A DNA stretch of 64,000 nucleotides from assembly GCF_007747655.1 (NCBI RefSeq), contig NZ_CP036274.1:3658001-3722000 (forward strand). The letters are read 5' to 3'. The notes beneath the pieces are model-generated. The model was not told the DNA's origin, did no database searches, and worked only from the letters and a program-made list of their open reading frames with translations. This document shows, one piece after another, positions 37,064 to 44,896 of this stretch. Within the stretch, counting starts at the first letter, position 1. The number at the start of each line of letters is the position of its first letter. Made by a program: the position numbers and the translations under genes. This DNA is from Anatilimnocola aggregata (GTDB lineage: Bacteria > Planctomycetota > Planctomycetia > Pirellulales > Pirellulaceae).

Positions 37064-38524
37064 ATGCGAAACCTCAAATCAACCACGCTGATCTTCGAAC
37101 TCTCGAAAAAAGGACGGCGTGGCGCTCACTTGCCGGCCTGCGATGTCGGCGGGCCATCCGCCGCAGAATTGCTCCCCGCGGAGGCGCTCGCGGCTGAACC
37201 ACCGCCGTTGCCCGAAGTCGCCGAGCCCGAAGTCGTGCGGCACTTCACTAACCTGTCGACGCTCAACATGTCCGTCGATACACACTTCTATCCGCTCGGC
37301 AGTTGCACGATGAAGTACAACAGCAAGCGGAACGAGCGAATCGCCGGCCTGCCGGGCCTAGCTGATTTACACCCCTATCAGCCCGAAAGCACTCTGCAAG
37401 GCATTTTGCAACTCTTTCATGAGCTGCAGCAATATTTCGGCGAAATCTCCGGCCTCCCAGCCGTTTCCTTGCAACCTGCTGCCGGTGCACATGGTGAACT
37501 CACGGCACTTATGGTCGCGGCCGCTCACTTCCGCAAGTTGGGACAGAAGCGGACCAAGATTCTCGCCCCCGATAGTGCTCACGGGACAAACCCAGCCAGC
37601 GCTAAAATGGCTGGCTTCGAGTTTGTTACGGTGAAGAGCTTGCCCACTGGCAACGTCGATATGGACGATCTCCGCTCCAAGCTCGACGACACGGTCGCCG
37701 TCTTCATGATCACCAATCCGAACACGCTCGGCATGTTCGACAAAACGGTCGGCGAGATTGCCAATCTGGTTCACTCGTTCGGCGGTTTGATCTATCTGGA
37801 CGGTGCGAACATGAACGCCATTCTGGGCATTGCCCGGCCTGGCGACTTTGGTGCCGACATGATGCACTACAACCCGCACAAGACCTTCAGCGGTCCGCAC
37901 GGTGGCGGTGGTCCTGGGGCTGGTCCGATTTGCGTAACCGAGACCTTGCGACCGTACCTCCCCTGCCCTGTTGTCGAAAAGACGGACGGTCAATATCGCC
38001 TTGTCTATGACAAGCCCGATTCGATCGGCCGCGTCCGCAGCTTTTTTGGCAACGTCGGAGTGTTGATTCGGGCCTATTGCTATATCCGAACGCACGGACC
38101 TGATGGTCTCAAGCGAGTGTCTGAGACTGCGGTCCTTAACGCGAATTACTTGCTCAGCAAGGTGAAGCACTTCTTGCCGGTGCCACAGGGAGCTCGCTGT
38201 ATGCATGAATTCGTGGCCAGCGGCCTCACGTTGAAGAAGTCGAAGGGCATTTCGGCCATGGATGTCGCCAAGCGGCTGCTTGATTATGGCTTCCATGCCC
38301 CGACGGTTTATTTCCCGCTCACTGTGCCTGAAGCAATGATGATCGAGCCGACCGAAACCGAGAGCAAGGAAACGCTCGACTCGTTTGCCGAAGTGCTGTT
38401 TCGCATTACGGAAGAGTCGGGCGAACTGTTGCACGAAGCACCGCATACCACGCCGATTAGTCGTCCCGACGAAGTGCGGGCCGCTCGTCAGCCGGTGATT
38501 AAGTGGACTCCGGCAGCGACCTAA
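37064..38524 (+). CDS. gcvPB: Glycine dehydrogenase (decarboxylating) subunit 2, PLP-binding
   Basis: A 486-residue C-terminal half of split GcvP. The PLP lysine is Lys273 in YNPHKTFSGPHGGGGPG. Other landmarks are FYPLGSCTMKYNSK, LQPAAGAHGELTALM, DSAHGTNPASAKMAGF, and FHAPTVYFPL. The ATG at 37064 matches the normal GcvPB N-terminus (MRNLKSTTLIFELSKKGRRG). The longer in-frame start at 36845 runs inside gcvPA and is rejected. Five bases separate its stop from the lipoyl-transferase start. Confidence 0.95.
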   Translation: MRNLKSTTLIFELSKKGRRGAHLPACDVGGPSAAELLPAEALAAEPPPLPEVAEPEVVRHFTNLSTLNMSVDTHFYPLGSCTMKYNSKRNERIAGLPGLADLHPYQPESTLQGILQLFHELQQYFGEISGLPAVSLQPAAGAHGELTALMVAAAHFRKLGQKRTKILAPDSAHGTNPASAKMAGFEFVTVKSLPTGNVDMDDLRSKLDDTVAVFMITNPNTLGMFDKTVGEIANLVHSFGGLIYLDGANMNAILGIARPGDFGADMMHYNPHKTFSGPHGGGGPGAGPICVTETLRPYLPCPVVEKTDGQYRLVYDKPDSIGRVRSFFGNVGVLIRAYCYIRTHGPDGLKRVSETAVLNANYLLSKVKHFLPVPQGARCMHEFVASGLTLKKSKGISAMDVAKRLLDYGFHAPTVYFPLTVPEAMMIEPTETESKETLDSFAEVLFRITEESGELLHEAPHTTPISRPDEVRAARQPVIKWTPAAT

Positions 38525-38529
38525 TTCCG

Positions 38530-39276
38530 ATGACAGTTCCACTGCGCGTCATCATCGATTCGCCGGCGTCGGGCGCGTGGAACATGGCCGTCGACGAGGC
38601 AATCCTGCAGTCGACAGCCTTCGACGGGCTTACACTTCGTTTTTATCAATGGGCGGAGCCGACTCTTTCGCTTGGCTACTTTCAAGCGCTCACTGACCGG
38701 TTGCAGCATCCGGCCAGCCTTGGTTGTTCGGTGGTCCGTCGCGCCAGTGGTGGCGGTGCGATTCTTCACGATCGTGAATTGACCTACAGTCTGATTGCGC
38801 CGGTATCGGAGCGGTTTGGTGCTGCTGCACACGAACTCTATCTGATCGCGCACCGCTCACTGTGTGTCGTTCTGGCCGACTTCGGCGTCAGAGTGTCGTT
38901 GTACGAAGTTCCCTCCCCTGCCCTGCCGAAGGCAGCGGAACCATTTCTCTGCTTCCAACGGCGCAGCGGCGGAGATGTCGTACTCGCCGGCGCGAAAATC
39001 TGTGGTAGCGCGCAGCGGCGTCATTTGTCCCGTGTGTTGCAGCACGGAAGCGTGCTTTTGGGGAGTTCACTTGCCGCACCAGAACTACCCGGACTCCTTG
39101 AATTGACCGGTATGGCAATCGATCTGGCCGACTTCCGTGGGGCTTGGCTCGCTCAACTGGCCCAGAGTTTGCATGGCAATATTGTGCCAGCAGAACTTAC
39201 GGCAGCAGAAGTAGAAGCAGTAAGCCAGATCTCGCAAGGGAAATTTGGCAACCATAAATGGACAGCCAAGCGGTAG
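38530..39276 (+). CDS. LipM-like octanoyl/lipoyl transferase (BPL/LPL family)
   Basis: A 248-residue cofactor transferase of the biotin/lipoate ligase fold. Motifs are RRASGGGAILHDRELTYSL (substrate loop), Cys141 in PFLCFQRRSGGD, and Lys156 in GAKICGSAQRR. The Cys at this site is used by LipM-type octanoyl-ACP:GcvH octanoyltransferases rather than by ATP-using LplA enzymes. It is the last gene of the glycine-cleavage cluster, 5 bases after gcvPB, so its likely target is GcvH. A LipB- or LplA-like reaction cannot be excluded from sequence. Starts at 38530; the upstream in-frame start at 38503 overlaps gcvPB. Confidence 0.82.
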   Translation: MTVPLRVIIDSPASGAWNMAVDEAILQSTAFDGLTLRFYQWAEPTLSLGYFQALTDRLQHPASLGCSVVRRASGGGAILHDRELTYSLIAPVSERFGAAAHELYLIAHRSLCVVLADFGVRVSLYEVPSPALPKAAEPFLCFQRRSGGDVVLAGAKICGSAQRRHLSRVLQHGSVLLGSSLAAPELPGLLELTGMAIDLADFRGAWLAQLAQSLHGNIVPAELTAAEVEAVSQISQGKFGNHKWTAKR

Positions 39277-39608
39277 TGTTTTGCCTAACGAACTTGACAG
39301 CAACGAATTTTTCGCAAGAAATTCACTGAGTTTGGTAGTTGCAAACCGCTCCCGGGTCTGATGATAATTCGAGGAGGTGACAACTGACTGTCGCTGGATC
39401 TAAGACGACTGAGGCTAATCAAATATTTCATTCGGCGTATTCTCGCCACTCAGTTTTCTTCGAAAGGCTACTAGCAGTTGCCACAGCAGGCGTACGGAGC
39501 GCTTGCACACAAGTATCATTCGCCCCGCTTCGAGATGATTTTGATCAATCCGTCATTATTCTCGTAGGGTAGGTTTGCAGATCGCAAATCGCGAAGGGAA
39601 GGCGAGTT
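39277..39608. other. Intergenic region between the gcv cluster and the FHA gene
   Basis: I see no gene, tRNA or clear terminator. An AGGAGG-like stretch near 39372 has no open frame behind it. The last bases hold AAGGCGAG ahead of the FHA start. Confidence 0.4.
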
Positions 39609-40289
39609 ATGCAGGTTCGATTCAAGCTGTTGAAGGGATCTCATGCGGGCAAGGAAGTCAAACTTCCGGCACCTAAGTGCTTGATTGGGCGAAATGACGA
39701 TTGCCACCTCAAACCGCAAAGCGAAGCGGTCAGCAGGCGGCACTGTGTGATTTTGACAACCGATAGCGAAGTGATTGTTCGAGATTTGAACAGTCGCAAC
39801 GGCACTTATGTGAACGGGGAGAAGATTTCTGGCGATACCGTGTTGCTAAACGGCGACACGGTAAAGGTAGGTCCGCTGGAATTCGAAATGATGATCGAGC
39901 ACACCGCGGCCCGCATCAAGCGGCCGAAGGTCTCGGACATCAAGGAAGCCGCCACGCGGATGGTGCAAACCAATGCTTCGGCTTCCAGTCAGGATTTGAG
40001 CGACGTCACGGCGTGGCTCGACGAAGCTGACGTCAAAGCACGGACGGAAACGCGGCAATTTCGCGTCGATGATACCGCCACCGGAACCATCGCCGACGTA
40101 ATGGGCGAAGCGGGTGCGGCTCAGGTCAAGGCAGAAGCGAGTCGCGAAACGGCAGAAGTGAAGGTGGACGAGTCCAAGCGTTCCGACAAGAAGCCGCCCG
40201 GCAAGTTGCCGCCTCGTCAGGCAGAGAAGGCCAAGGACTCGCGCGAAGCCGCTTCCGACATGTTGAAAAAGTTGTTTAACCGCCGCTAG
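39609..40289 (+). CDS. FHA-domain protein with charged C-terminal tail
   Basis: A 226-residue cytosolic protein. Residues about 5-95 form an FHA phosphothreonine-binding domain (CLIGRNDDCHL, SEAVSRRHCVI, NSRNGTYVNGEKI, with the GR, SRRH and NGT landmarks). The rest, about 100-226, is a charged, Ala/Lys/Glu-rich tail without a fold I recognise (IADVMGEAGAAQ, KKPPGKLPPRQAEK). FHA proteins dock onto Ser/Thr-kinase targets, which Planctomycetes encode in large number, but no kinase is adjacent. AAGGCGAG precedes the start. It ends at an inverted repeat, so it is likely monocistronic. Confidence 0.87.
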   Translation: MQVRFKLLKGSHAGKEVKLPAPKCLIGRNDDCHLKPQSEAVSRRHCVILTTDSEVIVRDLNSRNGTYVNGEKISGDTVLLNGDTVKVGPLEFEMMIEHTAARIKRPKVSDIKEAATRMVQTNASASSQDLSDVTAWLDEADVKARTETRQFRVDDTATGTIADVMGEAGAAQVKAEASRETAEVKVDESKRSDKKPPGKLPPRQAEKAKDSREAASDMLKKLFNRR

Positions 40290-40311
40290 CGGTTGAATTC
40301 CTCATCAATCG

Positions 40312-40345
40312 GCCGACAACGAGGTTTTTGTATGTCGTTGTCGGC
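40312..40345. terminator. Inverted repeat downstream of the FHA gene
   Basis: A perfect 11-bp stem (GCCGACAACGA, 40312-40322, with TCGTTGTCGGC, 40335-40345) and a 12-base loop containing TTTTT. It lies 22 bases after the FHA stop. There is no T tract after it, so a rho-independent role is only probable. Confidence 0.6.
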
Positions 40346-40507
40346 AAGATTCTTATCTGCGAGTAGAATACTCCGCAGGGACACCGCCACCGCAGGTTTC
40401 AGGCTGGAAACGCGGTCCCTTCTTCTACTTTGCGGACGTACCCATTTATTCATTCCTGCAAGCTGCTTGCTGGTGAAACTCCCACAGCCAGGGCGGAGTA
40501 CAACTGC

Positions 40508-41128
40508 ATGACAAAGCCTCCGGCTGCTGCAAGCAGTTTAGTTCCCGATTCTTCGCCAGACTCCATGTTGCCAGACGAACTGCGTCCGCTTGTTACGCTC
40601 TGTTTACAGGGCAATCAGCGGGCAATGTTGGCGCTGGTGGATCGATTTCGCGGACAGGTGTTTGGCCTCTGTTTGCGCATGCTGGGTCAGCGTCAGGATG
40701 CCGAAGACGCAGCTCAGGAAACGTTTGTCCGAGTGCTGAAAAACCTGCATCGTTGGGATCCGGGACGGGACTTCGAGCCGTGGTTGTTGGCGATTGCCGG
40801 CAATCGGTGCCGTACTGCCTTGGCCACGCGCAAACGAAAGCCAGCGGCGGAGATTCTGCCCGAGCAGGTTCCCGATGACGGCCCGGACGAGCAAAGTGCT
40901 CAACATCTGGCCGAGGAAGTAACGTTAGCGCTAGTGGACGTGCGGGTTGAATATCGGCAAGCCTTTGTCCTGTTTCATGAACATCAAATGAGTTACGACC
41001 AGATCGCCGAAGCCATGGCGGTACCACTGGGTACCGTCAAAACCTGGGTTCACCGGGCCCGGCGCGGGTTGATCGAACGCTTGCGGCAGCGAGGCATAGT
41101 TGAGGGGGCCTCTTATGAAGTGCACTGA
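40508..41128 (+). CDS. ECF-type sigma-70 factor
   Basis: A 206-residue sigma factor. Region 2 reads RFRGQVFGLCLRMLGQRQDAEDAAQETFVR in pieces (FGLCLRMLGQRQDAEDAAQE being the core). Region 4 has EHQMSYDQIAEAMAVPLGTV and KTWVHRARRGLIERL, the helix-turn-helix that contacts the -35 element. The linker is short and there is no region 1 or 3, so it is ECF-type. GGCGGAG precedes the ATG at 40508; the longer frame from 40430 is not needed. The stop overlaps the anti-sigma gene by 14 bases, indicating co-regulation by a membrane anti-sigma. Confidence 0.93.
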   Translation: MTKPPAAASSLVPDSSPDSMLPDELRPLVTLCLQGNQRAMLALVDRFRGQVFGLCLRMLGQRQDAEDAAQETFVRVLKNLHRWDPGRDFEPWLLAIAGNRCRTALATRKRKPAAEILPEQVPDDGPDEQSAQHLAEEVTLALVDVRVEYRQAFVLFHEHQMSYDQIAEAMAVPLGTVKTWVHRARRGLIERLRQRGIVEGASYEVH

Positions 41129-41870
41129 CTTTGAAGATCGTTTAAACCAACTGCTCGATGATCGTCTGCCCGTGCAGGACGACCAGGAGCTCGCCGCGCA
41201 TGCCGATCAATGTGCCGATTGCCGTGAAGTGCTGACCGCACAGGAGCATCTTTTCCGTGGCCTGCGCACGTTGCAGCGGCAAACCATGGCTCCCGATCTG
41301 GGCCGCCTTGTGTTGGCAGAAGTCGTAACTCAACCCATTTCGTTCCCCCCCATTCCGCCGCCGCGGTTTCAGCGACCGTGGGCAGCGATCCTCACCTCGG
41401 CTGCCGCACTGTTAGTGGCCGTGAGCTTGGGGACGTGGATTGCCAATCGCAGCAATCCCGCAATACCTGCCACCGGCACGAACGAGACCAGCAGCAGGCC
41501 GCTGCGTCCCGATGGTCTGGCGATCATTAAGGCCGGTCCCAAGCGGTTGCAAGCAACGCCCCACGGGTTGGCGCTTAATCCAGCGCCCAGCGGTGATTCG
41601 TCCGTCCCTTTGGACCAGCGCGCTGCCTATCGGCAGGCAATGGAATCGCTCTCAACGCATTGGCCACACTCTTCCGCTTGGACTCAGCCTTCGACCTGGC
41701 CGGTGGAGAATCTGGACGTCGAGCACTACGCCCCGAGCATTCGGCCCATTCGCGAATCCTTCGAGGTGGCCATTGATGTGCTCATGCGCACTTTGCCCGG
41801 CAAGCGGGACGTCCGGTCCTCGCCCCCTCAGGCTCTTCAACCCTACGGCGGTTGGCGAGACGTGGCCTAA
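41115..41870 (+). CDS. Membrane-anchored zinc-finger anti-sigma factor
   Basis: A 251-residue protein. The N-terminal ZAS-type finger has His29, Cys33 and Cys36 (HADQCADC), with the helix LDDRLPVQDDQELAAH before it. One membrane segment (about residues 89-110, AILTSAAALLVAVSLGTWIA) is followed by a Pro/Ser-rich extracytoplasmic part of about 140 residues. It overlaps the sigma gene by 14 bases, a standard sigma/anti-sigma unit. The ATG at 41115 has GAGGGGG upstream. The outer part shows no recognised sensor domain. Confidence 0.88.
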   Translation: MKCTDFEDRLNQLLDDRLPVQDDQELAAHADQCADCREVLTAQEHLFRGLRTLQRQTMAPDLGRLVLAEVVTQPISFPPIPPPRFQRPWAAILTSAAALLVAVSLGTWIANRSNPAIPATGTNETSSRPLRPDGLAIIKAGPKRLQATPHGLALNPAPSGDSSVPLDQRAAYRQAMESLSTHWPHSSAWTQPSTWPVENLDVEHYAPSIRPIRESFEVAIDVLMRTLPGKRDVRSSPPQALQPYGGWRDVA

Positions 41871-42194
41871 GCTACCCTGCTGCCTGATTGCCCCTAACCA
41901 TCATCCCGGCTGGGCGCGTCTGGATCGGTAATGGCCATCCTTGATTGGCCACAGAATCGGCAGCCTGCGCGCATTCTGTCGATATCCGTTCGTGCCGGCA
42001 TAATCGTTACTGCTTCAACCGGCAGGTCTCGCTAATCGCGCAAGACCGGACTTTCCGTCATCTTTGGCTTAGCCGAACATTTTCACTGTCCGGTCTATTT
42101 TATCAGGCTGGTGGGACGATTCCCTATCTTGTCGCCCCTGCTTTCCGGCGACGTGTTGCGATCCCCCTCGCTCCCCGTTCTCAAGGTGAATCAC
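41871..42194. other. Intergenic region after the anti-sigma gene
   Basis: No gene is seen. The final part holds AAGGTG ahead of the GTG start of the next gene. No clear terminator or promoter was identified. Confidence 0.4.
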
Positions 42195-42572
42195 GTGCCT
42201 AAGACCAACTCGCCCGAAGTCGAACTCAGCCGCCGCTCTAGCGATCGCCGTGCTACGAAGGAAGAACGTCGCAAGGAAAGCGTCCCTGTTGCCGCCGAAC
42301 GCCGTGGAACTGACCGCCGCAAAGTACAACGCCGCCGTCAAATCGATCCCACCACCTGCGAACGCGATTATTCCGGCGAAGAGATCGAATTCATGCAAGC
42401 CATGGACGCCTACAAGCGAGCCAACGGTCGCATGTTCCCCACCTGCAGCGAAATTCTGGAAGTGATTCGCGGCATGGGCTACGTCCGCCTGAACGGCACC
42501 CCCAACCCGACCGAAGGGACCGGCAGCGACGACGTCGTCGCCTCCTCGTCGGACGAAAATCAATCTGCCTAG
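42195..42572 (+). CDS. Small conserved-looking protein, basic N-terminus and helical C-terminus
   Basis: A 125-residue protein of unknown function. The first half is strongly basic, with repeated RR/RRK runs (SRRSSDRRATKEERRKE, RRGTDRRKVQRRRQ). The second half is a helical motif, GEEIEFMQAMDAYKRANGRM then FPTCSEILEVIRGMGYVRL, which recalls small planctomycete proteins of unnamed family. The tail is acidic and disordered. GTG at 42195 is chosen because AAGGTG lies 6 bases upstream; an ATG-less extension to 42111 has no support. DNA or RNA contact through the basic part is inference. Confidence 0.72.
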   Translation: MPKTNSPEVELSRRSSDRRATKEERRKESVPVAAERRGTDRRKVQRRRQIDPTTCERDYSGEEIEFMQAMDAYKRANGRMFPTCSEILEVIRGMGYVRLNGTPNPTEGTGSDDVVASSSDENQSA

Positions 42573-42615
42573 GCCAACTGGCCAGCAGTTCCCGCTCGGA
42601 CCCACGCCGTAGACT

Positions 42616-42645
42616 GCGGGGCTAGTGCGCAAGCATTAGCCCCGC
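42616..42645. terminator. Hairpin after the 42195-42572 gene
   Basis: A 9-bp stem (GCGGGGCTA, 42616-42624, with TAGCCCCGC, 42637-42645) continues across a mismatch as TGC/GCA around a GCAA loop. It is followed by GGTCGTTTCTT. The shape suits termination, and the sequence looks like a dispersed planctomycete repeat. Confidence 0.65.
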
Positions 42646-42735
42646 GGTCGTTTCTTGGCACTCTCGCCACGCCTGCGCCCGGTTGATACGCTTGGGCATC
42701 GACCAATCCGCAACTCCTCTTCCCCAAGTGTCACC

Positions 42736-43665
42736 ATGAACATAGCTCCACGGATTATCGCGCTCAGCTCCGTCTTTGCCCTGCTCCTTCCCGCCTTCGC
42801 AACTGCGCAGCAGCGTCTGGCCTTGCAAGGTGCCGGCAAGTTGGCCATTGTCGATCGCGCGGGGAAGATCGAATGGCAAATGCCATGGGGCGGGATTCAC
42901 GACCTGCATGTGCTGGCCAATGGCAATCTGATGGTGCAGCAGGGCTCGACCAAAGTCGCTGAGATCGACGTTGCCAACAAGAAAGTCACCTGGTCGTACG
43001 ATGCTGCCAAGAGCAACGGCAACGAAGGAAAGAAGATCGAAATCCACGGTTTCCAGCCGCTGGCCGATGGCAGTGTGATGATTGCCGAAAGTGGTGCCAG
43101 GCGAATCATCGAAATCGATCGCACTGGCAAGCTGCTCAAAGAGTTTCCGCTCAAGGTGAACCATCCGCATCAGCACACCGACACTCGTCTGGCTCGCAAA
43201 CTCGAGAATGGCAACTACCTTGTCTGCCATGAAGGAGACGGCACCGTTCGCGAATATGATTCCGCCGGCAAAGTGGTTTGGGAGTTTGAAGTCCCGCTCT
43301 TCGGCCGCCAATCCAAGGGTGGCCATGGTCCCGATTCCTTCGGCAACAAGTGCTTTGCCGCCGTGCGCCTCGCCAGCGGCAACACCCTCATTGCCACCGG
43401 CAACGGCCATAGCGTGCTCGAAGTGACTCCCGAAAAAGAGATTACCTGGAAAGTCGAGCAGCGGGACCTTCCCGGCATTACGCTCTCGTGGGTGACAACG
43501 CTGGAAGTGCTGAAGAACGGCAACTACTTGATCGGCAACTGTCACGCGGGTGCCGGACAGCCGCTAGTGATCGAACTCGAACCGAAGGCCAAGAAAGTAG
43601 TTTGGACCTTCGATCAATACGAGACCTTCGGCAACGATGTCTCCAACACCACGGCCCTCGACTAA
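42736..43665 (+). CDS. Exported beta-propeller protein (PQQ/NHL-like)
   Basis: A 309-residue protein. A signal peptide (residues 1-25, ending FATAQQ) precedes six to seven short beta-propeller blades with recurring patterns such as LANGNLMVQQG, LADGSVMIAESG, LENGNYLVCHEGDG and LKNGNYLIGNCHAG. This spacing resembles PQQ-like or NHL propellers. No catalytic residues are evident, and it lacks the tryptophan-docking motifs of quinoprotein dehydrogenases. It could bind a ligand or act as a scaffold at the envelope. It is convergent with the VWA gene. The ATG at 42736 begins the signal peptide; the earlier frame from 42655 is a non-coding leader. Confidence 0.82.
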   Translation: MNIAPRIIALSSVFALLLPAFATAQQRLALQGAGKLAIVDRAGKIEWQMPWGGIHDLHVLANGNLMVQQGSTKVAEIDVANKKVTWSYDAAKSNGNEGKKIEIHGFQPLADGSVMIAESGARRIIEIDRTGKLLKEFPLKVNHPHQHTDTRLARKLENGNYLVCHEGDGTVREYDSAGKVVWEFEVPLFGRQSKGGHGPDSFGNKCFAAVRLASGNTLIATGNGHSVLEVTPEKEITWKVEQRDLPGITLSWVTTLEVLKNGNYLIGNCHAGAGQPLVIELEPKAKKVVWTFDQYETFGNDVSNTTALD

Positions 43666-43684
43666 GCCGCCAACGCCTCGCAGC

Positions 43685-44782
43685 TTACTTCTCCGGCACA
43701 AAACGATACGTGCCGCCATGGGCCTTGGCGATTGCTTGCATTGCCTCTTCACCATCGCGCTGCCAGAAAGCGATGGTGTGGACGACAGAGCGCGGCCTGG
43801 TTCCAATCGCCGGATCTTCCAAAATGTTCTCGGTCTGCAGATAGCGGACAGTCTGGCCCCGGTCGGTGAATTTGCCGTCCGAGAGAATGTAAATTGCATC
43901 GGGCTCGAGCGTGAGGGCGAACTTCACTGCGTCGTACGGATTGGTTTGCAACTCGTTCTTTACCGTCTTGATCCACGCCACGCAGCGGTTGATGTTCTTG
44001 GTCGTGGCTGGGGCCGCGTTGTCTTCGGGGAACATTTCGTCCGCGAACTTCATCCGTTCCGCATTCTGATCGAAAAAGATCACATAGAACAACTGCTCCG
44101 GACTGAGCCGCCGCAGCGAGTACTCCAACTCTTCTTTCGCGGCGTCAAACTTTCCTTTGCGCATGCTGTTCGAGCTATCGACGATGAAGACGAACTTGCG
44201 CCCCGCGGCCTTCACGCCAAAAAACTCCGCAGCCTTGAGCGACGAGTTCCCCGCTTCGCTCATGCCGGTCCCTTCGCCGCTGAATAGTCCGCCGATATCT
44301 CCCGTCGTATCCACTTCCAATTCGCCATCGCTCACACTGACTGCTGCTGTTTCGCCGCCGACTTGCGTGATGTCGCTCACTTCAATCTCGCCTGCTGCGA
44401 CCGACGACGCCATCGATTGAACATCCTCCAGCGGTTCCAGCGTCAATTCTTCGACTTGAACAATGGCTGGCGTTTCTTCGACAAAACTCGAGGCAATGAC
44501 TGTCGCCAATAGCTTTGGCTGAACAGTCACGGTGCAGAGCGCGAGCAGCACGAGCAGCAACAAATGAATTGCCAGGCTCACTAGCCAACTGGGCGACTGC
44601 CGCAGCGAAATCAGCGGAGCCGCGTCTACTTCTACAGGAGCGGGCGACGTAGCCGGAGGAGTTACCGGTGGCTCTTCCGCCTTGATCGACTTGCGCGGCT
44701 TCGCTGCACGCACCGGCGGAGGCGCAATCGGCCTTGCGGGCGAATGTTCGAATTGCAGTCCGGAATCGCTGACAGACGACAT
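43685..44782 (-). CDS. Membrane VWA-domain protein
   Basis: A 365-residue protein. The N-terminus is Pro/Ala-rich and cytoplasmic, then one membrane segment (LVSLAIHLLLLVLLALCTV, near residues 78-96), then a Glu/Val-rich linker. A von Willebrand factor A domain begins with the MIDAS motif FIVDSSNSMRKG (Asp202). The fold continues with ELEYSLRRLSPEQLFYVIFF and AIYILSDGKFTD. VWA domains bind a metal and a protein partner, so this is probably an outward-facing adhesion or assembly protein. Its start at 44782 has GAGG upstream. It lies downstream of an ABC-2-type permease on the same strand, about 110 bases away. Confidence 0.85.
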   Translation of the reverse strand: MSSVSDSGLQFEHSPARPIAPPPVRAAKPRKSIKAEEPPVTPPATSPAPVEVDAAPLISLRQSPSWLVSLAIHLLLLVLLALCTVTVQPKLLATVIASSFVEETPAIVQVEELTLEPLEDVQSMASSVAAGEIEVSDITQVGGETAAVSVSDGELEVDTTGDIGGLFSGEGTGMSEAGNSSLKAAEFFGVKAAGRKFVFIVDSSNSMRKGKFDAAKEELEYSLRRLSPEQLFYVIFFDQNAERMKFADEMFPEDNAAPATTKNINRCVAWIKTVKNELQTNPYDAVKFALTLEPDAIYILSDGKFTDRGQTVRYLQTENILEDPAIGTRPRSVVHTIAFWQRDGEEAMQAIAKAHGGTYRFVPEK

Positions 44783-44896
44783 GGTCTGCCTCACGCTGCG
44801 GGGCCCCTGAGATGAGATAGCCCGATTCTCAGTGAGCCCTGCTCAGGAGTCAATCAAACTTTTTGGAGTTGATCGCACCTCGCTACGAGATCGTCA

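Noticed and set aside
37367-38542. Long minus-strand frame (391 codons) opposite gcvPB
   Set aside because: An antisense shadow; gcvPB has clear catalytic motifs on the plus strand.
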